In this document: positions 1 through 6,595 of the stretch, piece by piece
How the letters are laid out: each line of letters starts with the position of its first letter
How positions within the stretch are numbered: the stretch's first letter is position 1
NCBI GenBank assembly: GCA_045585875.1
Contig: JAZMZH010000092.1
Location: forward strand, 1 to 35,912
Direction: 5' to 3'
Source: JAVBQJ01 sp045585875
Lineage (GTDB): Bacteria; Verrucomicrobiota; Lentisphaeria; Victivallales; Victivallaceae
Length of the DNA stretch: 35,912 bases
Notes under the pieces: generated by a model
The model's input: the letters and a program-made list of their open reading frames with translations, nothing else
Told to the model about the DNA's origin: nothing
The model's database searches: none
Translations under genes and position numbers: made by a program

Positions 1-589
1 GCCAGCTCTCGTTGTCGTAGGGGTCCAGGGGCCAGCCGCTCCAGGGGATGACGATCTGCAGGAGCGAGGCAAAGGCACATTCCAGAAAAACCCCTGCCGC
101 CGGGTGTTTGGAGGCCAGATAACAGGCCGGACCGGTGCCCATGGAAAATCCGGCCACGACGATCCTGTCCTCCGGGACTCCCGCCTCGTTCACCAGAAAC
201 TCCCACACCGCGTCGGCATCCCGGAGCGCGGCGAAGATGTCGGGTTCGCCGTCCGAGGAGCCGAAGCCCTCGTAATCGTAGCCGACGGCTCCGTACCCCA
301 TGGCGTGCACCGCCTCGAGGAGGTATTTTTTTCCGGCCAGCTCCTCGAGGTTTCCGTAGCTGTAAAGCACGGTCAGGGTGTCGTCGGAGGGCGCCGGCAG
401 ATAAAAGGCGGCGATCCGGACGCCGGGGGCGGCCTCGATCCAGGTCACCGGTTCCGGCGAGGGCCGGTGACTGGAATTGGGCAGCAGCGTCCGGACGCGG
501 AGCTCATGCAGGGTCAGCAGATAGAGGCCGACACAGCATACCGCCAGAGCGCCCGCGGCGATGAGAGCGATCCGGAAGCCTTTTTTCAT
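1..589 (-). CDS. Alpha/beta hydrolase, membrane-anchored (C-terminus outside window)
   Basis: The reading frame starts at an ATG at 589 and runs off the left edge, so about 196 N-terminal residues are visible. Residues 5-27 are a hydrophobic segment after MKKGFR, a signal anchor or uncleaved signal peptide, placing the catalytic part outside the cytoplasm. The nucleophile elbow G-F-S-M-G (Ser149) follows the strand RIVVA, and the segment YDYEGFGSSDG around residue 105 is typical of the BAAT/esterase-like alpha/beta hydrolases. The catalytic Asp and His would lie beyond the window. The start is only 2 nt after the stop of the SGNH hydrolase gene, so the two are almost certainly co-transcribed. 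In this glycan-degradation block it may be a carbohydrate esterase, which is inference; the substrate cannot be told from the sequence. Confidence 0.85.
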   Translation of the reverse strand, partial: MKKGFRIALIAAGALAVCCVGLYLLTLHELRVRTLLPNSSHRPSPEPVTWIEAAPGVRIAAFYLPAPSDDTLTVLYSYGNLEELAGKKYLLEAVHAMGYGAVGYDYEGFGSSDGEPDIFAALRDADAVWEFLVNEAGVPEDRIVVAGFSMGTGPACYLASKHPAAGVFLECAFASLLQIVIPWSGWPLDPYDNESW

Positions 590-591
590 GC

Positions 592-1677
592 TCAGAGCAC
601 GCTCTTGATCGACAGGATGCGGCAGTTCGTGCCCTTGCACTCCGCACGGTTGCCGTGACGGACGGTAAAGGTGCAGGTGTGTTCTCCGGGCTTCAGGTCA
701 TCGGCCAGCAGGAAGGGCCGTGCCCATTCGGCGTCCGGGACCCACCAGTCGCGATCGCCGACGATTTCCACGGGTTCGCCGCCGTCGATGGAGCACTGAA
801 AGACTCCGGAGGTTTTTCCGAAGCTCTGCATCATGGTCAGCGCCCGGCCCTTGAATTTGAAGCGGATGGAAGCTCCGTCGGCGGCGGTGACGAGGGCGTG
901 GCGGAAGAAGGACTGCTTCACCTCCCGCTGGATGTGCCACGGACCGAGAAACTCGACATCGTCGAAGGGCACCTCCACATACTTCTGGAAGCACTTCGGG
1001 TCGATGGGTTCCGGCATGGCGGCGCCCCGGAGGATGGGTTTGGCGGCCGGAGCGGACAATTCATCGGAGAGAAACCGGATCACGGCCTCGGCGTAAACGC
1101 TGCTGCCCATGTATTCGGGGTGCAGACCCTCGGGAAGCCAGGCCTCCCAGGTCATGCGTCCCGCCTTCACCTCGTTGTAGGCGTGCAGGCCCACCCAGAC
1201 CGAGGAGACGTTGTAATGTTCGGCCAGCTGCTCCAGTTCGGCAATACCCTGGGGCATTTTGTCCGCGGCCATGTCCTCGTAATGCCCTTGACAAAAGGTA
1301 TGCACCATCACCACGTCCAGATCGGCGGCCAGGAGCATCCGGAGCAGACCCTCCCGGGTGCGGAAGGTCTCGGGACCGGGGCCGTCGTTCACCGCGTATT
1401 CAAAAAAAACGATGTCGCAGTTTTCATTCAGCAGATCTTCTTCGCAGCGGAAGCCGCCGGAGAGGCTGCCGGTGCCGCCGATGGCGGCGTTTTCCCACCG
1501 GATCCGCAGCCCCGGATAACGCTGGAGCAGCCAGCTGGTGATGAAGTAGGGCCAGTTGCTCGGCCGGTGGGCCTCGGTGATGGAGCCACCGATGAATCCC
1601 AGAGTGATCCGTCCCGAACGGATCGCTTCGGCGAAACGCTCCAGACGTCCGCGTTTCCGGATGACCTGATTCGACAT
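592..1677 (-). CDS. SGNH/GDSL-family hydrolase (putative carbohydrate esterase)
   Basis: A 361-residue protein starting at the ATG at 1677, chosen because AAAGGAG sits just upstream; the frame is open further but without protein-like sequence. Block I is GFIGGSITE (Ser32 as nucleophile), block II is the Gly68-Gly69 turn in IGGTGS, block III is AVNDGP (Asn97), and block V is the LHPEYMG segment with His186. At the usual DxxH position an acidic residue is present but it is Glu183 rather than Asp. Residues after about 215 form a beta-rich C-terminal domain probably involved in carbohydrate binding. There is no obvious signal peptide. SGNH proteins of this kind typically remove acetyl or other ester groups from polysaccharides. 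It lies between a GH42-like gene and an alpha/beta hydrolase on the same strand. The family is sure, the substrate unknown. Confidence 0.85.
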   Translation of the reverse strand: MSNQVIRKRGRLERFAEAIRSGRITLGFIGGSITEAHRPSNWPYFITSWLLQRYPGLRIRWENAAIGGTGSLSGGFRCEEDLLNENCDIVFFEYAVNDGPGPETFRTREGLLRMLLAADLDVVMVHTFCQGHYEDMAADKMPQGIAELEQLAEHYNVSSVWVGLHAYNEVKAGRMTWEAWLPEGLHPEYMGSSVYAEAVIRFLSDELSAPAAKPILRGAAMPEPIDPKCFQKYVEVPFDDVEFLGPWHIQREVKQSFFRHALVTAADGASIRFKFKGRALTMMQSFGKTSGVFQCSIDGGEPVEIVGDRDWWVPDAEWARPFLLADDLKPGEHTCTFTVRHGNRAECKGTNCRILSIKSVL

Positions 1678-1735
1678 TTTTTTCTCCTTTGATTTGAATG
1701 TTTCGGCTCCGGCGCCATGCCGGCAGCCGGGTTGT

Positions 1736-3643
1736 TCACAATATGCGCAGGATCGCCGGCGAGATCGTGTCCAGCCGGGTCCGCACGATGACCTCGCCGT
1801 CCGCGGCGGTGAAAGGCACATCCTCCCACTCGCCGCCGCCGGAGAGACGCTGAACGCCGCCGGGGAGCTCCGGCATCGCCAGCGGCAGGACCTCCAGGGG
1901 GTCGTAGCCGAGGTTGTCCGCCAGCACCAGCCGGTCGCCCTGCGCGGAGCGGCCGGTTTTCAGCAGGAGCTGGGCGTCTCCGGTGTACCAGCAGAGTTTT
2001 TCCCCGAAACGGCGGAGGAGCGTCGTCAGCTGGCGTTTGCGGGCCGCGTTGTAAAAATAATAGTTGGTCAGGGAGAAATCCCCGGGCAGGATCGCGCCCA
2101 GGGTGATGATCCGCCCGCCCCCGGGATTGACGAATTCCAGAGAGCCGGGGGCAATGGCCTCCGCCTCGTCGGAGAGCGCCGCGGAGCGGCTGAAAAAGGT
2201 GGACAGCCGCACCGCTCCGGGCAGAACGTCCCGCAGATCGGCGGCGGCGCAGCTTCCGGGGAATCTCCACTGTTCCGCGGTTTCAAAGGCCGGGGTGGGC
2301 AGATTCCACTTCGCCGCCCGGACGCCGATGAGGCCGGAATATCCGCGGTCGGTGAGCGCTATGGCGGCACTGCCGTCCAGCAGCACGTTTCCGGCGAGAA
2401 TCTCCCTGAGCTCCCGGTCCGACATTCCCGCCGCCTCCTCGCCGCTCAGGGCGGTGATCCGCCCCGGTTCGCGGCCGAAACTCACCGGGATGCCCATGAT
2501 GCCCAGAGCGCACTCCGCCCAGTTCCGGTGCAGAGGCGGATATTCGGGGAGGACCGGAGGCGCGGAGAATCGGATGCGCACTCCCTCCCACACCGGCGCC
2601 AGTTCGACGATTTTGCGGTAAAGTCCGGAATTCCTTTTCATGATCTCCCGGTAGGCCGTCCCGGAGGCGGGTTCGTATTCGGCCATGCGGGTGATCCAGA
2701 GCTTGATGCCGCCGCAACCCTCCTGCAAACCCATGATGATGTGGTGGTTGAGTGCGGCGGCGCTGGTGGAGTAGCGGTTTTGCGGACAGGTGTCCGGCTC
2801 GTCCAGGATCAGGGCGTCGCCGGGGAGCGCGGCCAGCTGCCGCGCGGTGAATCCCAGCCAGCGGGGGATGTCGCGGAGCCCCTCGATGATGTAGCGTCCG
2901 TTGTTGAGGCGTATCGTCCGTCCGGCGCTCCGGCCCGCCATGACGCCGGCGATTTCTCCGGCGTGGCGGACGTCCCCGGCGCAGCAGCAGAAGCTCCCGG
3001 GCATGGCGGGATCGACCTTATCCATCTCCTCCCGGATGATCCCGGCCAGCCGCATGATGCTGTCTCTGAGCAGAGTGTCGAAGGTCTCCGCCAGGCCGGA
3101 ATCCTCCTGCATGGCGGCGACGAGGCTCCCGCGGGTGAAACTCCGTCCGGTGAGGCGGCGCATCTCCTCCAGATGGAGCGGGCAGAAGCATCCGTCGTGG
3201 CCGGTGATGAGCCGGGTGTCGTCGTCCAGCATGATGAAGTCCGGGCGGCAGGCGGCCAGCGCCGCGATCTGGCGGCGGAGGTACGCCTGAAAATCCCTTC
3301 CCAGCGGGCACATGGTGTAGGGCCGCGATCCGTCGCGGTTTTCGACCCGGTCGAAAGGCGCGGGCGAGTCCGGCACCCAGCCGTGGCCCATGGTGGACTG
3401 GAGGAGGAGGCCGCAGGCGATGCCGGAATCCCGCAGCAGGGACTTCATCCGCAGGAAACGCTCTCCCAGGACCGCGGCCTTGTCGAAGACCGGATCGCCC
3501 TCGGGGTGCAGACTGCACGAAAAAGCCGCGGCCTCCACGACGGTGTTCGCCGCCAGCCATTTCAGGTCTTCCGCGATCTTCTCCGCGTCCTCCCCCTTCA
3601 GCAGGGGTGTGATGTTGATCCACCGAAGATTCTTCACGCTCAT
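1736..3643 (-). CDS. Large putative glycoside hydrolase, GH42-like architecture, unknown specificity
   Basis: A 635-residue cytosolic-looking protein with no signal peptide, starting at the ATG at 3643 after GAAAGGAACGGGACG. The N-terminal ~320 residues read as a TIM barrel: WINITPLL strand, a repeated beta-alpha pattern, and an acidic cluster FIMLDDD (139-142) at the end of a strand where GH42-type enzymes keep their acid/base. A second acidic strand end, LILDEPD (279-284), could hold the nucleophile. Residues ~330-470 resemble the class-I-amidotransferase-like trimerisation domain of GH42 enzymes (GNVLLDGSAA followed by LTDRGYSGLIGV). The rest is beta-rich. I do not recognise an established named family, so the hydrolase call is from architecture and context. 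It is first in a three-gene minus-strand operon and has its own promoter at 3690-3717. Confidence 0.55.
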   Translation of the reverse strand: MSVKNLRWINITPLLKGEDAEKIAEDLKWLAANTVVEAAAFSCSLHPEGDPVFDKAAVLGERFLRMKSLLRDSGIACGLLLQSTMGHGWVPDSPAPFDRVENRDGSRPYTMCPLGRDFQAYLRRQIAALAACRPDFIMLDDDTRLITGHDGCFCPLHLEEMRRLTGRSFTRGSLVAAMQEDSGLAETFDTLLRDSIMRLAGIIREEMDKVDPAMPGSFCCCAGDVRHAGEIAGVMAGRSAGRTIRLNNGRYIIEGLRDIPRWLGFTARQLAALPGDALILDEPDTCPQNRYSTSAAALNHHIIMGLQEGCGGIKLWITRMAEYEPASGTAYREIMKRNSGLYRKIVELAPVWEGVRIRFSAPPVLPEYPPLHRNWAECALGIMGIPVSFGREPGRITALSGEEAAGMSDRELREILAGNVLLDGSAAIALTDRGYSGLIGVRAAKWNLPTPAFETAEQWRFPGSCAAADLRDVLPGAVRLSTFFSRSAALSDEAEAIAPGSLEFVNPGGGRIITLGAILPGDFSLTNYYFYNAARKRQLTTLLRRFGEKLCWYTGDAQLLLKTGRSAQGDRLVLADNLGYDPLEVLPLAMPELPGGVQRLSGGGEWEDVPFTAADGEVIVRTRLDTISPAILRIL

Positions 3644-3689
3644 CGTCCCGTTCCTTTCGGCCTCGCAATTCCGTATTCACCGACCGGAT

Positions 3690-3717
3690 AATATATCATT
3701 GCCGGGCGGAATTGCAA
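3690..3717 (-). promoter_or_regulatory. Sigma70-like promoter for the GH42-like gene
   Basis: On the minus strand, TTGCAA (3712-3717) and TATATT (3690-3695) are separated by 16 nt. The start codon lies about 45 nt downstream. A perfect 9-bp inverted repeat (GCAATTCCG at 3665-3673 and CGGAATTGC at 3707-3715) brackets the -10 and overlaps the -35. Confidence 0.65.
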
Positions 3718-3752
3718 GGCGCCGCGAAGCGGAAACCCCCTTCTCCGGTTTT

Positions 3753-5378
3753 TTACGGGATCTCGATCTCGCAGTTCCGGCAATTTTTCAGCACCACCGG
3801 CTCCTCCTCCCGCCATTGATAAAAAGAGGTGGCGATGAAGGTGTTGCGGCGCATGACGATGCCCTCCGAATCCGAAGCCCGCAGGAGGCCTCTGCTGAAC
3901 CCGGCGAAGACATTGTCCTCAATGAGGATATTGCGGTGAAAAGACGGCGCGGCCGGGCTGAGCTCCACCTGGGGATCGGCGGCGATGGGATAGGAGTCGC
4001 CGCAGTACCCGCAGTCCCGGAAGTAACAGTGACGGATGGTCACGTCCCGCACCGGGCCGGATTCGTACCAGTAGGTGGTGTCGCCGGTGAAGTGGATTCC
4101 GGTGCTGCAGTTGTGGAATACGCAATCCTCCACCAGAGTCCGGCCGCCGGAGGAGAGGAGGAAGCCCCGGGGACGATTTTTCCCGGAGATGCAGCGGCGG
4201 ATGATGATTTCCGGCATGGCCATGAGTTCGATGATGTCGCCGGGTTCGGCGAAATCCGCCGCGTCGCACACCACCGACAGACATTCGGCGGAGGAGCTGA
4301 CGGAAGATTTCACGGTAACTTCGCGGCGGGTCTCCTGGGTCCGCCCCCGGTGAACGGCCAGAGTGTCGCCGGGCCGGTACCACTTTATATTTCCGACGCC
4401 GTGACCGGGCACCCGCACGGCAAGATCGTTTCCGGAGCACTTCTCCGCAATATTGTAGTTGCCGTGGATATTGACCGCGTCATCCAGCATGTTTTCGAAG
4501 ATGCAGTCCTCGATGACGAACTTGCCGGTGCAGTGAAAGGCATGTACGCTGTCGGCGTTTATGGTGACCAGCCCCCGGCTGCGCCGGTCCAGGTACATGT
4601 CGAAGTGACGCAGGGTGATGTCTTTGGAGAAGAGGGCCACGAATCCCATGGAGGCGCCGCTGAGCAGGCGGACTTTTTCCACGGTTATGTTTTCGCTGTC
4701 CTGGGTCAGTATGGAGTTTTTGTCCCGCTTCTCGTGGGTCATGGTGATGATCATCCCCGGCTTCCAGGTTTCCGGGAATTCGCCGCGGATGTTCAGGACG
4801 TCGCCGTCCGTGGACGCCAGCTCCAGATGATGGATGGGCAGCGGCGGATTTTTATCGTAGTCATCGGTCCCGAAAACCGCGAGGATGCACCCGGCATTTT
4901 CCGCCGGAGCCCGGGTACGGGGATCGTAGGGCTGCCACAGCATGTGCCCCTCGTTGAGCGGAGTTCGCCAGGTCTCGCTCACCGCGCAGGGGACGCCGTC
5001 GACGACCTCCATGGGGAAATTCTTCCGATCCCACTTCAGGCGGATGCCGCCGGAGTCGATGCTGAGAAGTTCGCCCTGGGAATAATAGTCCCGGTCGTAA
5101 TCCATTGCGAAATTCTTCAAGGTGACGTTGCGGCAGTTTTCGATGAGGAACGGCGCGATCCTGCCGTGAAAGATCAGTGTCGCTCCCCCCAGATCCACGG
5201 TGACGTTTTCCAGCCCGTCGAGGTGAAACCCGTAGTTGACGAATTCATCCCGGGGCGCATATCCTTTGCCGGCCAGGGGGACGGAATCTTTCAGGGTGAT
5301 GTGATACTCCCCGCCGGGAGCGGTATAGAGGGTGTTGCTCTCGAATTTCATGCCGGGAGCGAAAACGGCCTGCTTCAT
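3753..5378 (-). CDS. GH110-like right-handed beta-helix protein (putative alpha-1,3-galactosidase)
   Basis: A 541-residue protein, ATG at 5378, with AAAGGA a little upstream. The sequence is a long run of short beta-helix turns with alternating Asn, Asp and hydrophobic residues (NVTVDLGG, NVTLKNFAMDYD, NITVEKV, DITLRHFD). The most diagnostic stretch runs from about residue 270 to 304: GLVTINADSVHAF, then a helix turn, then NMLDDAVNIHG with the acidic pair Asp299-Asp300. This arrangement is what I recall of GH110 alpha-1,3-galactosidases, which remove terminal alpha-1,3-linked galactose, for example from blood-group-B-type glycans. No signal peptide is visible, unlike many secreted GH110 enzymes, so it may act on imported oligosaccharides. 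Its promoter is at 5425-5453, facing the divergent araC-type gene. Other beta-helix hydrolases are possible. Confidence 0.6.
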   Translation of the reverse strand: MKQAVFAPGMKFESNTLYTAPGGEYHITLKDSVPLAGKGYAPRDEFVNYGFHLDGLENVTVDLGGATLIFHGRIAPFLIENCRNVTLKNFAMDYDRDYYSQGELLSIDSGGIRLKWDRKNFPMEVVDGVPCAVSETWRTPLNEGHMLWQPYDPRTRAPAENAGCILAVFGTDDYDKNPPLPIHHLELASTDGDVLNIRGEFPETWKPGMIITMTHEKRDKNSILTQDSENITVEKVRLLSGASMGFVALFSKDITLRHFDMYLDRRSRGLVTINADSVHAFHCTGKFVIEDCIFENMLDDAVNIHGNYNIAEKCSGNDLAVRVPGHGVGNIKWYRPGDTLAVHRGRTQETRREVTVKSSVSSSAECLSVVCDAADFAEPGDIIELMAMPEIIIRRCISGKNRPRGFLLSSGGRTLVEDCVFHNCSTGIHFTGDTTYWYESGPVRDVTIRHCYFRDCGYCGDSYPIAADPQVELSPAAPSFHRNILIEDNVFAGFSRGLLRASDSEGIVMRRNTFIATSFYQWREEEPVVLKNCRNCEIEIP

Positions 5379-5424
5379 GATGACGTTTCCTTTCCTGATT
5401 TCAAAAAATTACGGACATGTCGGC

Positions 5425-5453
5425 AATATACTCCGCGCCGACGCCGCAATCAA
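5425..5453 (-). promoter_or_regulatory. Sigma70-like promoter for the GH110-like gene
   Basis: Minus-strand TTGATT (5448-5453), a 17-nt spacer and TATATT (5425-5430), with the start codon about 47 nt downstream of the -10. Confidence 0.65.
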
Positions 5454-5501
5454 ACGGTTTCCTGTGGATTTTCCGCTCTAAATATGTGGATAAAGAGAAC
5501 A

Positions 5502-5516
5502 TTTCACATGGTGAAA
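5502..5516. promoter_or_regulatory. Inverted repeat, candidate operator
   Basis: Perfect 6-bp arms TTTCAC and GTGAAA around ATG, about 50 bp upstream of the GH110-like gene's -35 and about 90 bp upstream of the AraC gene's -35. A dimeric regulator is plausible; which one is unknown. Confidence 0.4.
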
Positions 5517-5603
5517 ACTCAGCGCACGCTCAGGAGGCAGATGCTGTACGGACGCAGCTCCGGCAGGCGAAACGGATTTTTGCATAAAAAAACTCCTGCG
5601 GGG

Positions 5604-5632
5604 TTGAAAAGTTTTCGGAACAGTGGTATTTT
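5604..5632 (+). promoter_or_regulatory. Sigma70-like promoter for the AraC-ligA pair
   Basis: TTGAAA (5604-5609), a 17-nt spacer and TATTTT (5627-5632). The -35 lies within the palindrome GAAAAGTTTTC, so autoregulation is possible. Confidence 0.55.
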
Positions 5633-5686
5633 GTATTAATATAGCATATCGGAGACTTTGTCCAATAGGACGGAAACAGCGAAAAA

Positions 5687-6595
5687 TTGGACTTTCAAAT
5701 GCAAAATCACATCTCCGGCGACTCCTTCATCCCGCCGCAGCCCCATCTTTTCGCGCTTCTGACCGAGGGGGCCGTGACGCCGCCGATCTTCTGCTGCGGG
5801 GGAGGCCGCTGCTTCACCGCCTCCGCCAGCTACTGCTACGACGGCATGAACCGGGGAGACGACGACTTCAGCTTCTGGCAGTACATCATTTCCGGGGGCA
5901 TCCGGCTGGAACTCGGCGGCGCCCGGACCCTCCTCCGCCCCGGACAGACCATGCTGCTCTCCGTGCCCGAGGAGCATATCTACCGGCTGACCCGGGAGTG
6001 CGGCCACATGGACGCGATCTATCTGTGTTTCTCGGGAGCCATGCACCGCAGGCTCTTCGCCGACCTCCGAAGCATCTCCGGGAGCGTCTTAGGCACGGAC
6101 GCCTCCTCCGCGATCCTGCCGCTGGCGGCCTCGTGGCTGGAAACCCTCGCCTCGGGCAAAGTGATTTCGATTTACGATTCGGCGGCCTTCGCCATGAAAT
6201 TCCTCATGACGCTGGCTTCCGAGCTGGACCGCGGCGAAGCCGGAAATCTCCGCTTCGACGCCAAGGCCAAAATGCTGCTCCACCGCTCCCCCCTGCACAA
6301 TGTGGAGGACATGTGCAGGACCTCCGGGTACAGCCGGGAATACTTCATCCGCCGCTTCCGGGAGGCCAACGGCAAAACTCCGGCGCGCTTCATCGCCGAC
6401 GAGAGGATGAACCACGCGGCGGAACTCCTCCGTCAGACCGATCTCTCCGTCGCCGAGATCGGAGAGCGCTGCGGCTACGGCGACTGCGCGTACTTCTGCC
6501 GCGTCTTCCGCCGCAAATACGGCGCTCCGCCCGGGCAATGGCGGCGGCGGACGCCTCCCGAAACCCACCTTATTCATCCGGAGAAACGAATATGA
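5687..6595 (+). CDS. AraC-family transcriptional regulator
   Basis: Up to 302 residues. The start is either TTG 5687 (MDFQMQNH, with AGGACGGA about 12 nt upstream) or ATG 5699 with no evident ribosome site; the longer form is listed. The N-terminal half (about 40-130) is a cupin-like effector domain (GGARTLLRPGQTMLLSVPEEHIYRL is its typical strand-turn-strand run, here only partly conserved). Residues ~200-290 form the double helix-turn-helix DNA-binding domain: NVEDMCRTSGYSREYFIRRF is the first recognition unit, and LSVAEIGERCGYGDCAYFCR followed by FRRKYGAPPGQWRR the second, matching the AraC signature well. It is divergent from the GH110-like gene and is probably its activator in response to a sugar, which is inference. 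Its TGA overlaps the ATG of ligA (ATGA), so translation of the two is likely coupled. Confidence 0.92.
   Translation: MDFQMQNHISGDSFIPPQPHLFALLTEGAVTPPIFCCGGGRCFTASASYCYDGMNRGDDDFSFWQYIISGGIRLELGGARTLLRPGQTMLLSVPEEHIYRLTRECGHMDAIYLCFSGAMHRRLFADLRSISGSVLGTDASSAILPLAASWLETLASGKVISIYDSAAFAMKFLMTLASELDRGEAGNLRFDAKAKMLLHRSPLHNVEDMCRTSGYSREYFIRRFREANGKTPARFIADERMNHAAELLRQTDLSVAEIGERCGYGDCAYFCRVFRRKYGAPPGQWRRRTPPETHLIHPEKRI

Larger units (their letters stand above)
5379..5686. other. Divergent intergenic region between the GH110-like gene and the AraC gene
   Basis: About 310 nt without a convincing gene. It holds a minus-strand promoter (5425-5453), a perfect inverted repeat TTTCAC-atg-GTGAAA (5502-5516), a plus-strand promoter (5604-5632) and the short palindrome GAAAAGTTTTC (5606-5616) over the plus-strand -35. 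On the minus strand around 5519-5575 a short frame ends PFRLPELRPYSICLLSVR-stop, which reads like the C-terminus of a lost gene. Confidence 0.6.

Noticed and set aside
1694..3691. A 665-codon plus-strand open frame opposite the GH42-like gene
   Set aside because: Low-complexity, motif-free translation; the minus-strand gene has a start, ribosome site and promoter.
5623..6591. In-frame upstream extension of ligA through the AraC gene
   Set aside because: The frame is open only by chance; the ligase family sequence begins at 6592 and araC is a clear gene in another frame.
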